DNA of 64,000 nt from an uncultured Brevibacillus sp. (GCF_947502445.1 NZ_CANMZW010000019.1:1-64000), one strand, 5' to 3'. Shown: positions 27,406 to 36,872, counted from the first letter of the stretch. The notes: generated by a model from the sequence alone, not told the origin. Program-made: numbers and translations.

Positions 27406-27439
27406 AATAACCGGCGTTCACGAAGAGCGCCGGTTTATT
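27406..27439. terminator. bidirectional terminator
   Basis: AACCGGCG (27409-27416) pairs with CGCCGGTT (27428-27435), flanked by A-rich and T-rich ends, between the convergent peroxidase and aminotransferase genes. Confidence 0.8.
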
Positions 27440-27457
27440 GGGTAAATCCGTTATCGA

Positions 27458-28214
27458 TTACCATCCCGCATATTGTTTGACCTTTTCCATATCAATGCTG
27501 TTGCTTTCGAGATCCTTGAAAGCTTGATCCAGAATCGAGACCGCTAAGTCAATTTCTTGTTTGGAAATGGTCAATGGCGGAGTAATCTCGATGACATTAC
27601 TATGAATGCCGACATAAAAAACGATCAGGCCCAATTCAAAGCACCGGTAACAAACAGCAGCTGTTTTTCCGGCTGAAGGAGCTTTGGTGGACCGATCCTC
27701 TACAAGCTCGATCCCGATCGCCAATCCGCGTCCTCGAACATCACCGATCCACTCGTATTTTTGCTTCAGTTCCTCCAGCATTTGCAAAAAGTAGGCTCCG
27801 TTTTCTGCGGCATTCTCAATGAGCCTCTCTTCTTCCAGAATGGCGATATTCTCCCACGCAGCCATGCTACATAGGGGATTGCCACTGGCTGTGAACATGT
27901 GGACGCCATTGCCTGTATCAAGCAGTTCTTTTCTTGCCACGACCGCGCTGATCGGCAAGCCTGCTCCAAGTGATTTGCCCAATACGACAGCATCGGGAGA
28001 CAGGTTGTAGTGATCAAAGGAGAACCACTTCCCCGTTCTGCCCATACCCAATTCCCGCGACAGCCCAGCCAGCGCTCAAATCCAGATAGGACACACATGC
28101 CTCGTCCGTCAGTCTGGTCCCGAAAGCGGATGCTACCGCTATCGGGTAAAAGCGGATTTTCAACGCGTTGGAAATGACTTTGTCTTCGGCAGAAAGCAAT
28201 GTGTCCTGGTTCAA
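27458..28214 (-). pseudogene. class III aminotransferase with a large internal deletion
   Basis: From TTG 28214 (AGGGGGAT upstream, overlapping the regulator stop) the frame encodes NQDTLLSAEDKVIS, then DLSAGWAVAGIGYGQ, the normal N-terminus. At 28039-28049 the sequence switches frame and continues GMGRTGKWFSFDHYNL, VVLGKSLGAGLP (PLP lysine) and on to the normal C-terminus. About 180 residues between are missing compared with the usual 430-450. The junction GGGTATGGGCA fits both the N-side (GIGYG) and C-side (VGMGR) codons. Family members are 4-aminobutyrate, ornithine or omega-amino-acid transaminases. It was probably regulated with the RocR-like activator. Confidence 0.85.
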
Positions 28215-29998
28215 CGGAGCATCCCCCTACCATTTTTCAGATCGTATTTTTTCAGCTTGTAATTGAGATTTTGGCGGGGAATCCCTAGCTGCTCACTCGC
28301 TTTGGTGATGTTTCCCCTAGTGTCACGCAAGGCTTGTTCGATCATGACCCGTTCCAGATGTTCAATCTGTTCGGGTAAATTCCCCCGATAATCATGGACA
28401 GACGGCTGGGAGGGTAGAGAGGGTTCTGCCAGTTGGTTCATTTTTTGTTTGAAGTCAGGGGGGAGGTGATCGAACGAGATCATCGTTTCGTCATAAACCA
28501 GATTCAGTGAGCCTTCAATGGTATGTTCCAGCTGACGGACATTCCCAGGCCAGCTGTAGTTCAAGAAAAATTGGAAAACGTCATCGTCCACACCCACTAC
28601 GTCAACTCCCAATCCATTCGAGTGCTTTTGGATGAAGAAATCGATGAGGACAGGAATATCTTCTCTGCGCCTTCGCAAGGGGGGGATGAAAATATTGACG
28701 ACACCCAAACGGTAATACAGGTCTTCCCGTAGCCTTTCGTTTGCTATGGCCTCATGGGGATCTTCATTCATGGTGGCAACTACCCGAACATCAATATCGA
28801 GTACCTTTGACGATCCTAATCGTTGGATTTTTCTCTCCTGCAGTACACGGAGGAGCTTGGCTTGCAGGTTTGGATTCATGGAATTGATTTCATCCAGCAG
28901 CAATGTTCCGCCATGTGCCTGTTCAAATAGGCCTGCTCGATCGATGGCCCCGGTAAAACTCCCGACACTCGTCCCGAATAGTAACCCTTCAAGCAGTGCT
29001 TCCGGCAGAGCAGCACAATTTTGGGCGATGAAGGGCTTGTGTTTGCGTGGACTTTCATTATGGATGCTTTGGGCAATAAGTTCCTTGCCTGTCCCGGTTT
29101 CTCCCACAATCAGAATATTCGAACGAGAGCGGGCAGATCTACGCGCCTGCTCGATCATGTATCGCATTTCCTTGCTAGAGTAGACGATCGTTTCAAACTG
29201 GTAGCGGGTATTGCTTTTTTCAACAGTGGGAAGTAGGGGAACCGTTGCCCCAGGTGTCTGTTTTTGCAAATGGTAAATCGTTTCGGTCAATTGCTTTTGC
29301 TTCGTAATATCCTTGGAGATTTCGACGGCTCCCACCTTTTTGTTTCCTACATACAACGGCATCGTACGAGAAAGTGTCGTCACCGCTTTTCCATTGTTCG
29401 TAAAATGGGTCTCCCGATGATTAAGCACCCTGCCCGTTCGCAAGCATGTTAATAAAGTGCTGCTTTCTTCATCCAAGGACCAGATATCTTCCAGCCTTTT
29501 TTCCCTGACCGCTTCGGGCTCAAGGGTATCCAATTCACCCATTTTCCGATTGTAGAAAATGATTTTTCCTTGTGAATCGACGCTGCAGACGCCTTCTTCC
29601 AACTGGTCCAAGATGGAGTCATACATGGCCTTGGTTTCATTCATTTGCTGCAACTGGTGCTGCAATTGCTGCGTTTGTGTGATGTTTTTGAAAATAAGCA
29701 GAAACAGTAACGAATTCGGTGGGATATTCAGACAGGAGAGATTCGTAATCAGCTGCTGAGTGCCGAATGAAAGGGAAATCCCGGTCATGTTTTTGCTCAT
29801 TTGGATGCATTTGCGCAATTCTTCGGAAGGGATCAGTTCAAAGATGGAGATCCCAATCAAACTGCTCGGACTGCTAGAAAACAGTCGCGTAGCTGATCGG
29901 TTCAACGAGAGGATGTCTCCTTTGTCATCGGTAATCACCATGCTGTCAAAGCTTACGTTCCATACATCGTGCAAAGGAAGACCGGCGTAAACATTCAT
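28211..29998 (-). CDS. RocR-like sigma-54-dependent activator
   Basis: An enhancer-binding protein of 595 residues with two PAS-like sensor regions (about 10-110 and 120-240), an AAA+ domain (GETGTGKE near 298) and a C-terminal Fis-type helix-turn-helix (NITKASEQLGIPRQNLNYKL). The sigma-54 contact loop reads GSFTGA, not GAFTGA, a tolerated but less usual variant. It resembles RocR of Bacillus subtilis. It is divergent from a sigma-54 promoter at 30268 and overlaps the broken aminotransferase, so it most likely activates the FluG-type operon and once the transaminase. A decayed paralogue lies at 51482-51850. Confidence 0.9.
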   Translation of the reverse strand: MNVYAGLPLHDVWNVSFDSMVITDDKGDILSLNRSATRLFSSSPSSLIGISIFELIPSEELRKCIQMSKNMTGISLSFGTQQLITNLSCLNIPPNSLLFLLIFKNITQTQQLQHQLQQMNETKAMYDSILDQLEEGVCSVDSQGKIIFYNRKMGELDTLEPEAVREKRLEDIWSLDEESSTLLTCLRTGRVLNHRETHFTNNGKAVTTLSRTMPLYVGNKKVGAVEISKDITKQKQLTETIYHLQKQTPGATVPLLPTVEKSNTRYQFETIVYSSKEMRYMIEQARRSARSRSNILIVGETGTGKELIAQSIHNESPRKHKPFIAQNCAALPEALLEGLLFGTSVGSFTGAIDRAGLFEQAHGGTLLLDEINSMNPNLQAKLLRVLQERKIQRLGSSKVLDIDVRVVATMNEDPHEAIANERLREDLYYRLGVVNIFIPPLRRRREDIPVLIDFFIQKHSNGLGVDVVGVDDDVFQFFLNYSWPGNVRQLEHTIEGSLNLVYDETMISFDHLPPDFKQKMNQLAEPSLPSQPSVHDYRGNLPEQIEHLERVMIEQALRDTRGNITKASEQLGIPRQNLNYKLKKYDLKNGRGMLR

Positions 29999-30156
29999 GT
30001 GTATATATCACCCCTATACAATAGAAAAAATATAGCGAAAAAAAATGAGCGTTTTTAATCTGGAGAGGAGGAAGGAAAGTTTTACTTTGTAAACTATAGC
30101 AGATACATTTGGTTTTTTGGAAGGTAAAAATCACAAAATGAATTTAAATTACGAAT

Positions 30157-30180
30157 GAAAAAAATATTTCGAAAAATATT
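30157..30180. promoter_or_regulatory. candidate enhancer site of the RocR-like activator
   Basis: GAAAAAAATATTTC directly followed by GAAAAATATT, about 90-110 bases upstream of the -24 element. Closely similar AT-rich GAAAAATAT elements lie at 51870-51909 before the third sigma-54 promoter. Confidence 0.5.
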
Positions 30181-30267
30181 AGTCGATTGGAGATTATTTT
30201 TCGTTTTATGTTGAGCGTGTCGGAATAAAAGAGTGAATATTCGTGTGTTTTTTTATTTTCTATCTGT

Positions 30268-30283
30268 TGGCACGAATGTTGCT
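30268..30283 (+). promoter_or_regulatory. sigma-54 promoter of the FluG-type operon
   Basis: TGGCAC-N5-TTGCT, identical in its conserved bases to the one at 5745. It lies 36 bases before ATG 30319 and is divergent from a sigma-54 activator gene. Confidence 0.92.
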
Positions 30284-30318
30284 AAATGACATGGCATCAC
30301 ATGTTACAGGAGGTCATT

Positions 30319-31470
30319 ATGTCAGAAATATCTTTGCGAGATGTACAAGCGGTCGATGTCCATGCACACCCATATGTAGCGAATGAACACCCTTACACGA
30401 CCGAGGAGTTTATTCAGAAACTGTCCTTGTCCGTACTACCCAAGCAAATGCACAAAGGACAAGTTTCTTCGCCGCATCAGCCTTTTCCGGGCTCCATCAT
30501 GTGGATGCAAATTTTGACCAGACGAATGGCTCGTTATTTTGCCTGCGAACCGACACTCGCGGAAGTGGTGAGAGTGCGAAATGAGCGAGCGGCAAACTTC
30601 CAGGCTTACACGAGAGAACTGTTTGAAGATGCCAAAATCACGGGTGTAATCACCGATTTCGGGTATCCGACCCCGATGCTGAAAAAGCAGGCGTACACAG
30701 AGCTGTGTGGCGCGAGAATCTGGGAAATTCACCGGATCGAACCTGTAATGGTGCGCCTTCGTAAGGAATGTGTCAGCTTTGGAGAGTTCATCGAGATGTA
30801 TCGTGCAGATTTGCGGACCGCGTTAGAGAGTGCAGACGTGGTCGGTTTAAAATCGATTATTGCCTACCGCAGTGGGCTGGAAGTGATGGATAAGAATGAG
30901 CAGGCTGCTTCCTCGCAATGGGAGGAATTCCAGGCAAATGAGCGCGCTGAAGCCAAAGCTTTGCGGGACTATTGCCTGCACATCGCGATGGAGGAATGTA
31001 CCGCTGCAAGCAAAGTCATGCATATTCACACAGGAGTAGGGGATGGCGATGTTGTCTTGCCGAAAGCAAGCCCCAGCTTCCTGCTCCCACTGCTGCGTAA
31101 CAAGGCATACGCCGAAACCAAGGTGCATCTCGTTCACGGAGGCTATCCTTGGGTGGAGGAGGCGGCATTCATCGTCAGTATTTTGCCAAACGTCTACATG
31201 GACATTTCCTTGCAAAATCCATTTGTCGGTCACGGGGTCAAACGGATTCTCTCACAAGTATTTGAATTCGCGCCATTTGACAAGGTGATGTATGGCTCCG
31301 ATGCTTTTACCGTGCCGGAAATGAACTGGCTTGGGGTTCATCTGTTCAAGGAGTGCTTTGAACAAGTGTTGCAATCATGGGTGGAGTCGGACTACGTCGA
31401 TGCCGAAACAGCTCGTTATATCGGAGAAATGGTATTGTACCGCAATTTTGAGAGCATCTATATCAAATAA
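30319..31470 (+). CDS. amidohydrolase family protein (FluG N-terminal type)
   Basis: A metal-dependent hydrolase of 383 residues. It has the VDVHAHPY metal motif near residue 12, VMHIHTGVGDGD in the middle, KVHLVHGGYPW, and KVMYGSDAF with the final aspartate. It matches the amidohydrolase_2 half of FluG-type proteins, where it is fused to a glutamine synthetase domain; here the synthetase is a separate gene three genes downstream. It may hydrolyse a gamma-glutamyl amide or related product. AGGAGGTCATT before ATG 30319 fixes the start; the open frame upstream to 30286 overlaps the promoter. Confidence 0.88.
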   Translation: MSEISLRDVQAVDVHAHPYVANEHPYTTEEFIQKLSLSVLPKQMHKGQVSSPHQPFPGSIMWMQILTRRMARYFACEPTLAEVVRVRNERAANFQAYTRELFEDAKITGVITDFGYPTPMLKKQAYTELCGARIWEIHRIEPVMVRLRKECVSFGEFIEMYRADLRTALESADVVGLKSIIAYRSGLEVMDKNEQAASSQWEEFQANERAEAKALRDYCLHIAMEECTAASKVMHIHTGVGDGDVVLPKASPSFLLPLLRNKAYAETKVHLVHGGYPWVEEAAFIVSILPNVYMDISLQNPFVGHGVKRILSQVFEFAPFDKVMYGSDAFTVPEMNWLGVHLFKECFEQVLQSWVESDYVDAETARYIGEMVLYRNFESIYIK

Positions 31471-31485
31471 TTTGGGGGTGCCAAG

Positions 31486-32835
31486 ATGGAACAACGAGTG
31501 TTGGAGCTTGCACCGGAGAGAAAGCTGGGGTATTGGCACATTTGGGCATTGGGGGTAGGAGCCGTCGTAGGGGACGGCGTCTTCCTGCTCATGGGGCAAG
31601 GGATTGCCATGGCAGGTCCGGGAGCGATCCTCGCCTATTTTATCGCGGGCCTGTCACAATTTTTTCTCATGATTGCACTGGGTGAGCTCGCAGTCGGAAT
31701 GCCCAATGCCGGAGCCATGTCCCGCTGGGTGGAGAGGATGTTGGGACGTTGGTGGGGCTTTTTATCCGGGGTTACCTTTGCACTCGGATGGGTCATTGCA
31801 GGCGGTAGCGTAGGCTTGGCACTAGGAAAAATTACGATGTGGTTTTTCCCGCAATTGCAAGGAGAGTACTGGTCAGTCATTTTCGCCGTCTTCTTTATTA
31901 CGGTGTTTGCTGTACTCAATATCATGGGGACAGAAATCGCTGCAACCACGCAATTATTGCTCGTGATTATCATGACGGCTGTTATTGCTATCTTCTCACT
32001 CATTGGATTAAAAGATATGAATCTGGAGAATTTCACCCCCTTTCTCCCGCACGGATCGGAAGGCTTTTGGTCGGCCATCCCGCTCGGAACGTACGCTTAC
32101 TTGGGAGCAGTAACACTGGCAACTGCCGGGGGTGAATGTAAGGACCCGAAAGATTTGCCGAAAGCGTTGATCTGGTCCGGAATTACGTTTTTGATTCTCT
32201 ATACGACTGCGCAGGCTGTGTTGCAAGGCTTGATTCCCTGGGATCAGATTACGATGGACAGCTCACCGTTTACGGTTGCGGCCGGACAAGTATTTGGCTT
32301 TGCTGGAGCATTTGTCATGAATGCCGTCGCCTGGATTGCCGCAGCCACCTGCATTTTGATGGGGACGCTATATGCAGCCTCACGTATCTTTTATGCCCAG
32401 GCTCGCGAAGGCTTTTTACCAGCGTTTTTCGGCTATCTCCATCCAAAAACGAAAACACCTGTGTACGGCATCCTATTTGTGTGGGCTTGCTCAGTCGCTC
32501 TTGTGATTTTGGGCTCCTTGAATCCTGATTTTCTCTATGTCGAGCTATCCAACCAGTTGGTGCTGGCCTGGATGGTATCCTGGACATTGGCTCTGATTGC
32601 CGCCGTTCTCTATCGCAAAAAGCATCCAGATGAAATCGAACGCTTGCCATGGAAACAACCCTTGTATCCACTCTTCCCGGTTTTGGGCTTTATTGGAATC
32701 GGTATTGTCTGCTACGGCTCGTTCGTTGGGTCTCCGATGACACTGTTGCGCGGTGCGATCTGGATGGGGGCGTTGTTCCTCGTGTTCAAGCTGTTTCAGA
32801 AAAAAGGTCAATCCACGGTTACTCATCGTAGCTAA
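31486..32835 (+). CDS. APC family permease
   Basis: A membrane protein of 449 residues with about 12 spans and the first-span glycine motif GVGAVVGDGVFLLMGQ typical of APC transporters. LATAGGECKDPKDLPKA follows span six. It probably imports the amine, amide or amino acid used by the operon. The TTGGGGGTGCCAAG site precedes the ATG, 15 bases after the amidohydrolase stop. Confidence 0.88.
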   Translation: MEQRVLELAPERKLGYWHIWALGVGAVVGDGVFLLMGQGIAMAGPGAILAYFIAGLSQFFLMIALGELAVGMPNAGAMSRWVERMLGRWWGFLSGVTFALGWVIAGGSVGLALGKITMWFFPQLQGEYWSVIFAVFFITVFAVLNIMGTEIAATTQLLLVIIMTAVIAIFSLIGLKDMNLENFTPFLPHGSEGFWSAIPLGTYAYLGAVTLATAGGECKDPKDLPKALIWSGITFLILYTTAQAVLQGLIPWDQITMDSSPFTVAAGQVFGFAGAFVMNAVAWIAAATCILMGTLYAASRIFYAQAREGFLPAFFGYLHPKTKTPVYGILFVWACSVALVILGSLNPDFLYVELSNQLVLAWMVSWTLALIAAVLYRKKHPDEIERLPWKQPLYPLFPVLGFIGIGIVCYGSFVGSPMTLLRGAIWMGALFLVFKLFQKKGQSTVTHRS

Positions 32836-32853
32836 GATAGGAAGGGATCAACC

Positions 32854-34062
32854 ATGAAAAGCTCCATTCATGAAAAGCTGTCACTCGGCGAAGAGCTCAT
32901 GCAGCAATTGGCCGAAATCAGAAGTTATCTCCATCAAAACCCAGAGCTACCCTTTCAGGAATACCAGACTAGCTCGTATATCGTGTCTTGGTTGGAAAAG
33001 TGGGGCATCCCGCATCGCCGCTTTGGTGAGACGGGGGTCGTCGTCGATTTGCTCGGTGATGGTGGAGAGGGGCCGCATATCGGAGTTCGAGCCGATATAG
33101 ACGCACTCCCCATCGAAGAAAAGACGCAGCTGCCATTCGCTTCCAAACAATCGGGTGTCATGCATGCATGTGGACACGATGGACACACTACGATTTTGCT
33201 CGGTACTGTCTATCAGTTGTACCAATTGAAAAGCGAGTGGAGGGGACGCGTGCGCTGCATCTTCCAACCGGGCGAAGAGGCAGAGGGGGCGGCGCAGCAG
33301 ATGATCGAGCAAGGTGTCTTGGAGAATCCCCCTGTGAACGGGATGCTCGCCTTGCATTTGTGGCCGCATCTTCCGTTTGGATCGGTAGGGGTCAGAACCG
33401 GAGCGATCACGGCTTCCTGTGACGATTTTCGGATCGAAATCGAAGGAAAGGGCGGCCACAGCGCCAGACCTCATCATGCGGTCGATGCGATTGCGATCAG
33501 CAGTCAGATTCTTCAGGCACTCTCCCTGCTCGTAACCAAGAGTACCAATCCCGTAGACCCAGTGGTTGTACACGTAGGCAAGATTCAGGGAGGGACAGCG
33601 AACAACATTGTAGCGGATCGGGTCGTCTTGGAAGGAACGACACGGACGGTTTCGCGAGAGACGAGAAAAAAATTGCGATCACAATTCATCGCGCTCGTCG
33701 AAGGAATTGCAGAGGCGTACGGAGCGACAGCAAAAATCATTTACGCCGACGGCTTGCCACCCGTCATCAACGACCCGCTTTTGACGGACTGCGTGAAACA
33801 GTGCGCAGCAGAGTTATTAGGTGATTCTAGTATCTACGTCCTGCTGGAACCATCTATGGGGGCAGATGATTTCGGAGCATTCGCCGAACAGGTCCCGAGC
33901 TCGTATTTCCGATTAGGCATCCAACAAGCGGATCGCCCCGTGTACGATTTGCACCATCCACAATTTCAATTTGACCAGGAGATTATCCCGATTGGCGTAA
34001 AGCTATTTACCCATACAGTTCTCACATTGTTGCTGGATAAAGGAGAGAAAGAGATATGTTAA
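32854..34062 (+). CDS. M20 family amidohydrolase (hippurate/IAA-amino acid hydrolase type)
   Basis: A zinc enzyme of 402 residues with HACGHDGHT, GEEAEGAAQQMIEQG, GGHSARPHHAVDAI and SMGADDFGAFA, the signatures of the M20D group that splits N-acyl amino acids. Compared with the M20 enzyme at 5833, it belongs to a different subfamily (M20D versus ArgE/DapE). It probably liberates the amino acid or glutamate from amide-linked substrates in this operon. The stop overlaps the synthetase start by seven bases, indicating translational coupling. Confidence 0.9.
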   Translation: MKSSIHEKLSLGEELMQQLAEIRSYLHQNPELPFQEYQTSSYIVSWLEKWGIPHRRFGETGVVVDLLGDGGEGPHIGVRADIDALPIEEKTQLPFASKQSGVMHACGHDGHTTILLGTVYQLYQLKSEWRGRVRCIFQPGEEAEGAAQQMIEQGVLENPPVNGMLALHLWPHLPFGSVGVRTGAITASCDDFRIEIEGKGGHSARPHHAVDAIAISSQILQALSLLVTKSTNPVDPVVVHVGKIQGGTANNIVADRVVLEGTTRTVSRETRKKLRSQFIALVEGIAEAYGATAKIIYADGLPPVINDPLLTDCVKQCAAELLGDSSIYVLLEPSMGADDFGAFAEQVPSSYFRLGIQQADRPVYDLHHPQFQFDQEIIPIGVKLFTHTVLTLLLDKGEKEIC

Positions 34063-35402
34063 CAAAAGAAGAAGTACTGGCATTGGTAGAGAGAGAGCAA
34101 ATTGAATTTATTCGGATCGAATTTCTTGACTACGCCGGAGTCACAAGAGGTAGGACCGTTCGCCCAGCCCAACTCGCAAGTGCAATGGAGAAAGGGGTCA
34201 ATTTCAGTACAGCGATCATGAGTTTTGACTGCTTTGACGAGTACATCCCCAATCCGACGTATGGAGCAAATGATGGCGATTTTTTTGCCATACCTGATCC
34301 TAAGACATTTGCCATCCTACCGTATCGAAAAAATACAGCACGGATGTTGTGTGACCTCGTCGATGCCAATGGAGATCCATGGGCAGGGTGCCCGCGAAAT
34401 GCATTGAAGCGGCTTTTGTCAGAGGTAGAGTCCAAGCTTGGCGGGAAAATGTACATGGCATTTGAACAGGAGGCTTATCTGCTCAAGGAAGTAGATGAAA
34501 AGATCCAGCCAGCCGACAACAGCCATTGTTTCTCTACCGTAGGTGTAGACGTCCAGGAGGAATTTGTCCAGGATTTTGTTCTTTCGTTGGAAAAGATGGG
34601 CGTGGAAACCGAGCAAATCTCCAGTGAATACGGCCCAGGACAATTGGAGATTAACTTGAAATACACACCAGCACTGCAGGCAACCGATAATCAGGTGACG
34701 TTCATGCACCTGTTTAAACAAATCGCAAAAGATAAGGGAATGATCGGCACGTTGATGCCAAAGCCATTCCAGCACCTGGCCGGAAGTGGTCTGCATGTGC
34801 ATATTAGTCTCTTTGACGAAGCTGGGGAAAATCTCTTTGAAGATACTTCGGATCAGCGGGGACTCGATATGTCGGAGAAAGCGTACCATTTTATCGGAGG
34901 GCTCCTCAAGCATGCTTCATCTTTGATTGCGATCGGTGCGCCGAGCGTCAATTCCTACAAGCGTATGCAGCCGGGGACATGGGCTCCGGCTCACATTTGC
35001 TATGGCTCAGGTAATCGTTCCGTACTCGTGCGAATTCCCGAAAAGCGCAGAGCAAGGCGCTTCGAGTTTCGAGGAGCGGACGGCACTTGCAATCCATATC
35101 TGTTGGCTGCCTGCTTGGTGGCAGCTGGACTGCATGGAATCCAGAGCCGAATTGAGCCAGGAGAGCCAGCGACTACAGACGTGAGTAAAATGAGCAACGC
35201 CGAGTTAAAGGAGAGAGGAATCGGTTGGGTGCCGCGTTCTCTACCGGAAGCAATCAGTCATTTGTCTGAGGATACGATCTTGGCAGAAACGATCGGCCGT
35301 TCGATTTGGGAAGAGTTCATCAGCATCAAGCGGTCAGAGTCAGATAAATTTAATCGCTATGTGAGTGACTGGGAGAGAAAGCTGTTCTCGAATCTGTTCT
35401 AA
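34056..35402 (+). CDS. glutamine synthetase-like ligase (FluG C-terminal type)
   Basis: A glutamine synthetase-fold protein of 448 residues. It shows FEQEAYLL, GPGQLEIN, the GSGLHVHIS block, and RFEFRGADGTCNPYL in place of the usual RxExR region. The start overlaps the M20 gene. It is related to but clearly distinct from the ligase at 7729. In FluG proteins this domain is fused to an amidohydrolase like the one at 30319, so the operon is a split FluG. The reaction is likely gamma-glutamylation of an amine; the substrate is unknown. Confidence 0.86.
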   Translation: MLTKEEVLALVEREQIEFIRIEFLDYAGVTRGRTVRPAQLASAMEKGVNFSTAIMSFDCFDEYIPNPTYGANDGDFFAIPDPKTFAILPYRKNTARMLCDLVDANGDPWAGCPRNALKRLLSEVESKLGGKMYMAFEQEAYLLKEVDEKIQPADNSHCFSTVGVDVQEEFVQDFVLSLEKMGVETEQISSEYGPGQLEINLKYTPALQATDNQVTFMHLFKQIAKDKGMIGTLMPKPFQHLAGSGLHVHISLFDEAGENLFEDTSDQRGLDMSEKAYHFIGGLLKHASSLIAIGAPSVNSYKRMQPGTWAPAHICYGSGNRSVLVRIPEKRRARRFEFRGADGTCNPYLLAACLVAAGLHGIQSRIEPGEPATTDVSKMSNAELKERGIGWVPRSLPEAISHLSEDTILAETIGRSIWEEFISIKRSESDKFNRYVSDWERKLFSNLF

Positions 35403-35570
35403 CTGACTGTAAATGGTACCTTCAGCCATATGAAAAGTTCAATCCTTTGTAAAACAGAAAGAATAAATCGACAAGTCTAACAGTATGATGGAAATGGGGA
35501 AACGTGAAGTTCTTCTCTATGAGGGAGAGGCCAGGAGGAAGGGCATCTACTTTGTCAGGAGGGAACGAAA

Positions 35571-35645
35571 ATGAGAATGAATATGGATATTCTCATCCAG
35601 TTACTCATGCTCATTGTGATGATCATCGAACTGGCAACCAGATAG
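35571..35645 (+). CDS. 24-residue hydrophobic peptide, possible type I toxin
   Basis: A strong ribosome site (AGGAGGGAACGAAA) precedes an ATG encoding MRMNMDILIQLLMLIVMIIE then LATR and a stop. The peptide is one membrane helix with a charged tail, the size and shape of holin-like type I toxins of Bacillales. A terminator follows 20 bases on, so this is a tiny complete transcription unit. No antisense promoter can be proved by eye. Confidence 0.5.
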   Translation: MRMNMDILIQLLMLIVMIIELATR

Positions 35646-35666
35646 GGAGACCTTCATACCACAACG

Positions 35667-35702
35667 AAGCGAGGACCACCATACGTGGCTCCTCGCTTTC
35701 CC
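35667..35702 (+). terminator. terminator after the small peptide gene
   Basis: AAGCGAGGACCAC pairs with GTGGCTCCTCGCTT, followed by a T-rich end. Confidence 0.85.
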
Positions 35703-35771
35703 TGTTTTCGGAACGTTTTTGTTGATACATCTCTGAACTCGGGAGCCGCTCAGCTTCGTCCCGTTATCGTG

Positions 35772-36872
35772 TTACTTCGTTTTCAGTTTATAGCACAGTT
35801 CAGTTCTGTTCGTAACGCCAAACTTCCTGTACGCATTTTGTAAATGTCGTTTCACCGTGTTAAGGCTTATTTGCAGTTCATTGGCAATGAGTTGGTTGGT
35901 ATAACCTTGCTGTACGAGTTCGTAGATTCTTCCCTCCGTACGCGTCAAATGGGGGAGCTGGTCCTGCTCTCGGGTGGTAGACATCCTGGAGTTCGTTCCC
36001 TTGGGAATCAGGTAGATGGCGTAGGGAAGCGTTCGGTGATCGGAAAAAAGAGTGGAGATAGAAGGCTGGACGTAGATCGCGAACTCTTGCTGAGAATGAG
36101 ATAAAGCGCTTGCTGCTGGAGCAGAAAAAGTAGCGGCACTAGAAAGGGAATGATTCTCTATGTACTGTTGAATAAAGGAAAGTACAGGATTTGTGTACGT
36201 ATTTCCTATAAACCATTCAGCACAAATGTCTTTGGCAACAGGATTCACATAACGGATGCGGGTAGGAGGCTCTACAATAATGACGCCAATGGAAGATAAC
36301 TGGGAATGGGCAGCGAATAACACCCGTTCTTTTTGTAGTTCATCTGCATGGTTGTGGATGGCTAGTGTATGGGCTATCGTCCGGGAGAGTGATTCTACCA
36401 ATCGCACGTCATTTTCTGTGAAGCGTGGCTCCTGCTTGCTGCGTGCCAACCCAATGCAACCAATCAGCCTGCCTTCCTTTTTAAGGTAAATCCCCATCTC
36501 ATCGTAATTTCCGTAAGAACGCATGAACTGGTTGTAGTAAATGGTTTTCTCGTAATCCTGGTCGGACATGACGTCATTGATACGCAAAGCAGTGCGGGAG
36601 GGATTTCGAGGGATGGCAATTTGTGGATGGAGCAGATCATGATGAAAATAATAGGAGACATAGTCTTGGATCAGCCTATCCTCGACATTGAGGGTAATGG
36701 GAAGAAACAAATTACGGTGTTTGTCAGCGAGCCAAAAGATAGACCGGTCATAGCCAAAGATTTGTGAGAGGGAGAGTAAAACCTGTTGAGGAAACTTTTC
36801 AGCTGGAACCAGGATAGAATCGAAAAATTCCAAAATTTTTGAACTTCCCAGATGGAATGCACTCTTTTCCAC
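35772..36872 (-). CDS. LuxR family transcriptional regulator
   Basis: A protein of 366 residues. The first 200 look like a GAF/PAS-type sensor (FGYDRSIFWLADKHRNLF), and the C-terminus is a LuxR helix-turn-helix (LTRTEGRIYELVQQGYTNQL, then LQISLNTVKRHLQNAYRKFG). It is divergent from an amidase gene 190 bases away and probably controls it. A paralogue with the same architecture, broken by one stop codon, lies at 59788-60879. No receiver phosphorylation site is present, so it likely binds a small ligand. Confidence 0.88.
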   Translation of the reverse strand: MEKSAFHLGSSKILEFFDSILVPAEKFPQQVLLSLSQIFGYDRSIFWLADKHRNLFLPITLNVEDRLIQDYVSYYFHHDLLHPQIAIPRNPSRTALRINDVMSDQDYEKTIYYNQFMRSYGNYDEMGIYLKKEGRLIGCIGLARSKQEPRFTENDVRLVESLSRTIAHTLAIHNHADELQKERVLFAAHSQLSSIGVIIVEPPTRIRYVNPVAKDICAEWFIGNTYTNPVLSFIQQYIENHSLSSAATFSAPAASALSHSQQEFAIYVQPSISTLFSDHRTLPYAIYLIPKGTNSRMSTTREQDQLPHLTRTEGRIYELVQQGYTNQLIANELQISLNTVKRHLQNAYRKFGVTNRTELCYKLKTK

